NCBI RefSeq assembly: GCF_007750395.1
Contig: NZ_CP036281.1
Coordinates: 967,211 to 1,031,210 of the forward strand
Direction: 5' to 3'
Source: Polystyrenella longa
GTDB lineage: Bacteria; Planctomycetota; Planctomycetia; Planctomycetales; Planctomycetaceae
Length of the DNA stretch: 64,000 nt
In this document: positions 62,516-64,000 of the stretch, one piece after another
Position numbering within the stretch: position 1 is the first letter of the stretch
Layout: each line of letters opens with the position of its first letter
The notes under the pieces: model-generated
The model's input: the letters and a program-made list of their open reading frames with translations, nothing else
Database searches by the model: none
What the model was told of the DNA's origin: nothing
Translations under genes and position numbers: made by a program

Positions 62516-64000
62516 ATGGAATCTCTCAAAAACACGCTGGCTCAGCTTCAGAAATTGTACCAGACGTTTACGCCCAGTCAGCGCGGAACGCTGGCCTTGG
62601 TGACCTTAATGGTTCCACTCATCTTTTACTTCGTCGTCATGCGGGGTGAGGCGGGCGGAACGACCCCCGTTCTGTATGGTCGTCGATTCAATGTCGAAGA
62701 GATGAATGTCGCTCAGACAGCTTTGTTCGACGCCAACCTGACCGATTTCGATACGAGAAGTGGCCAATTGCTCGTGCCGAGCGTCGACCTCGATCGATAT
62801 AACTCGGCTTTGCTCAGCTCCACCGGCCTGACTGCATTCGGTGGTTCAGTTCAATCGGAAGAGGAAAAAGCATTAGGAAACCTGTCTGCGTTCACTAGCA
62901 ATAAACAGTTCTCTGTCGCGATGGGGAGTGCCAAAGAAAAAGAATTGGCCAAGCTCATTGAAAGTTATGACGGAATCGACGTCGCGACGGTGAAATGGGC
63001 ACCTTCTGTTGGACGCAGCTGGCGGCAAACGGGTCCGGCAGGGACTGCATCTGTGTCCGTACGACCTCGTGCGGGCGTGCATTTGAATCGAGAACAAATC
63101 GATGGCATTCGCCTGATGGTGGCGAATTCACTGCCCGGCATTACCGCGCAGCACGTTTCGGTTCTCGATCTCGCTACCCTCCGCAATTACAGTTCCGATA
63201 ACGATAATGATCCTGCCAGCGATAAATTGCTACGCCTGAAAAACGAACATGAACGCACTATTCACCAGGAATTGCTCTCTGCTTTAAGTTATATCCCCGA
63301 CGTGAACGTGTCGGTTACGGTTGATCTATCGGAAATCAAACGGCAGACCCGTCGGGAACAGACGGTTGATAGCAAGCAAACGGTTGCGATTCAGCAATCG
63401 GTCAAAACTCGTCAGCAACAGTTTCAAAAACGACAGGTTCGACAGGAACCGGGCGTCGTGCCGAACGCCAGTTCGCTGAGCGTCGGTGGCGAACAGTCTC
63501 CGGATAGTAGTAGTACCCTGACCGAGGAAGATACCGAGACCTTAACCGTTCCCCGTTTTGAGATTTTGAACGAAGAGATTTTTGGCGCGACCCCCACGGC
63601 TACGCGGGTCTCAGTGACTATTCCCGAAGATTATCCTCGCACCTTATTGCTGCGCCGAAACCCGGATCTGGCTCAGACGCCGACGTCGGAAGATTTTCTG
63701 CAACAAATGGGAGTGGTCAAACTCGAAGTCGAAAATCAGGTCAAACAGCTGATCGCTACTCGTATCAATGTCGACCTGATCGAGAATCCGAATCCCAGCT
63801 CGATCTCTGTGCAGACGGTGATACCGCAGGAACCCGTCACTCCCGAATTTAACGTTCCCCTCACAGACAAGCTGATCGACTGGATCACGAACTGGGGTGG
63901 GGCCGTCATGCTGGTAGTACTGGCTCTGTGGGCACTGCGATCACTCAATAAAAGCATGCCGGCACTTCCCGACGTGGAAATGGAAGCAGCTACTTTGCAG
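62516..64000 (+). CDS. fliF: Flagellar MS-ring protein FliF, C-terminus off window
   Basis: FliF forms the MS ring in the cytoplasmic membrane, the base on which the flagellum is built. From ATG 62516 the frame is open for 495 codons to the window edge, so the C-terminal FliG-binding tail is missing. A first membrane helix lies about 24-43 ('LALVTLMVPLIFYFVVMRG'). The YscJ/FliF domain follows ('PVLYGRRFNVEEMNVAQTAL', 'SVSVRPRAGVHLNREQIDGI', 'LLSALSYIPDVNVSVTVDLS'), then a charged linker, and a second helix about 465-482 ('GGAVMLVVLALWALRSL'). It has no strong ribosome-binding site. Confidence 0.94.
   Translation, partial: MESLKNTLAQLQKLYQTFTPSQRGTLALVTLMVPLIFYFVVMRGEAGGTTPVLYGRRFNVEEMNVAQTALFDANLTDFDTRSGQLLVPSVDLDRYNSALLSSTGLTAFGGSVQSEEEKALGNLSAFTSNKQFSVAMGSAKEKELAKLIESYDGIDVATVKWAPSVGRSWRQTGPAGTASVSVRPRAGVHLNREQIDGIRLMVANSLPGITAQHVSVLDLATLRNYSSDNDNDPASDKLLRLKNEHERTIHQELLSALSYIPDVNVSVTVDLSEIKRQTRREQTVDSKQTVAIQQSVKTRQQQFQKRQVRQEPGVVPNASSLSVGGEQSPDSSSTLTEEDTETLTVPRFEILNEEIFGATPTATRVSVTIPEDYPRTLLLRRNPDLAQTPTSEDFLQQMGVVKLEVENQVKQLIATRINVDLIENPNPSSISVQTVIPQEPVTPEFNVPLTDKLIDWITNWGGAVMLVVLALWALRSLNKSMPALPDVEMEAATLQ

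Overview
The window looks like chromosomal DNA of a planctomycete with moderate GC content, probably from the Planctomycetaceae/Gimesia-Rubinisphaera side of the phylum. This is inferred from gene content, not from a 16S gene. The main signs are a secreted protein with the planctomycete 'LEDR-LL' N-terminal signature (1267-3411), a DUF1080 protein next to a Tat-exported Gfo/Idh/MocA oxidoreductase (37430-39484), an ECF sigma factor fused to a membrane anchor and extracytoplasmic domain (46425-48224), a frameless mix of single-gene transcription units, and FG-GAP and Ycf48-like propeller proteins.

Layout. 1-11.5 kb: a partial GH43-like propeller, a secreted cyclophilin-like protein, comF, a DUF502 membrane protein, hemC, an NCS2-type permease, tadA, and a small membrane-protein/metallophosphoesterase group. 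11.7-16.4 kb: a large Ycf48-like multidomain protein, an IscA/ErpA-type protein and rpsR, punctuated by related intrinsic terminators. 16.4-23.2 kb is accessory-looking: a diadenylate-cyclase-domain protein with a long sensor region, a pair of secreted proteins of unknown function, a scrap in which a copy of the fcl 3' end is joined to a copy of the rpsR terminator region, a probable Fe/2-oxoglutarate-type protein and a small Cys-rich protein. 23.2-25.4 kb: gmd and fcl, for GDP-L-fucose synthesis. 25.7-30.5 kb: three secreted or membrane proteins, one with a 15-bp minisatellite. 30.5-30.7 kb: a palindromic REP/MITE-like element.

31-36.6 kb: a HAD phosphatase, then a nitric-oxide-defence neighbourhood (Rrf2 regulator, divergent flavohemoglobin hmp with a palindromic candidate operator, a c-type haem protein, a DinB-family protein, a stand-alone ScdA-N/RIC domain) and a DUF2156 protein. 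37.4-44.9 kb: DUF1080 protein, frameshifted oxidoreductase, SGNH hydrolase, YfcE-type phosphoesterase, a structured non-coding stretch, a poreless voltage-sensor-like membrane protein, and a histidine kinase/response regulator pair. 45.2-53.3 kb: acyl-CoA desaturase, ECF fusion, DoxX, HGSNAT-like acyltransferase, gamma-carbonic-anhydrase-like protein, DMT transporter and tRNA-Val(CAC). 53.6-64 kb: recG, followed by a flagellar block: TPR protein, FlgN-like chaperone candidate, a degenerate sigma-54-activator homologue, flgB, flgC, fliE and the start of fliF, which has a good sigma-54-type promoter match.

The most interesting signals are the variant DAC protein, the degenerate enhancer-binding protein in the flagellar cluster beside a sigma-54-type promoter, the fcl/terminator mosaic, the ECF fusion, the poreless voltage-sensor-like protein, the palindromic element at 30.5 kb and the structured region near 41.1 kb. 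No CRISPR array, prophage or intact insertion sequence was seen.
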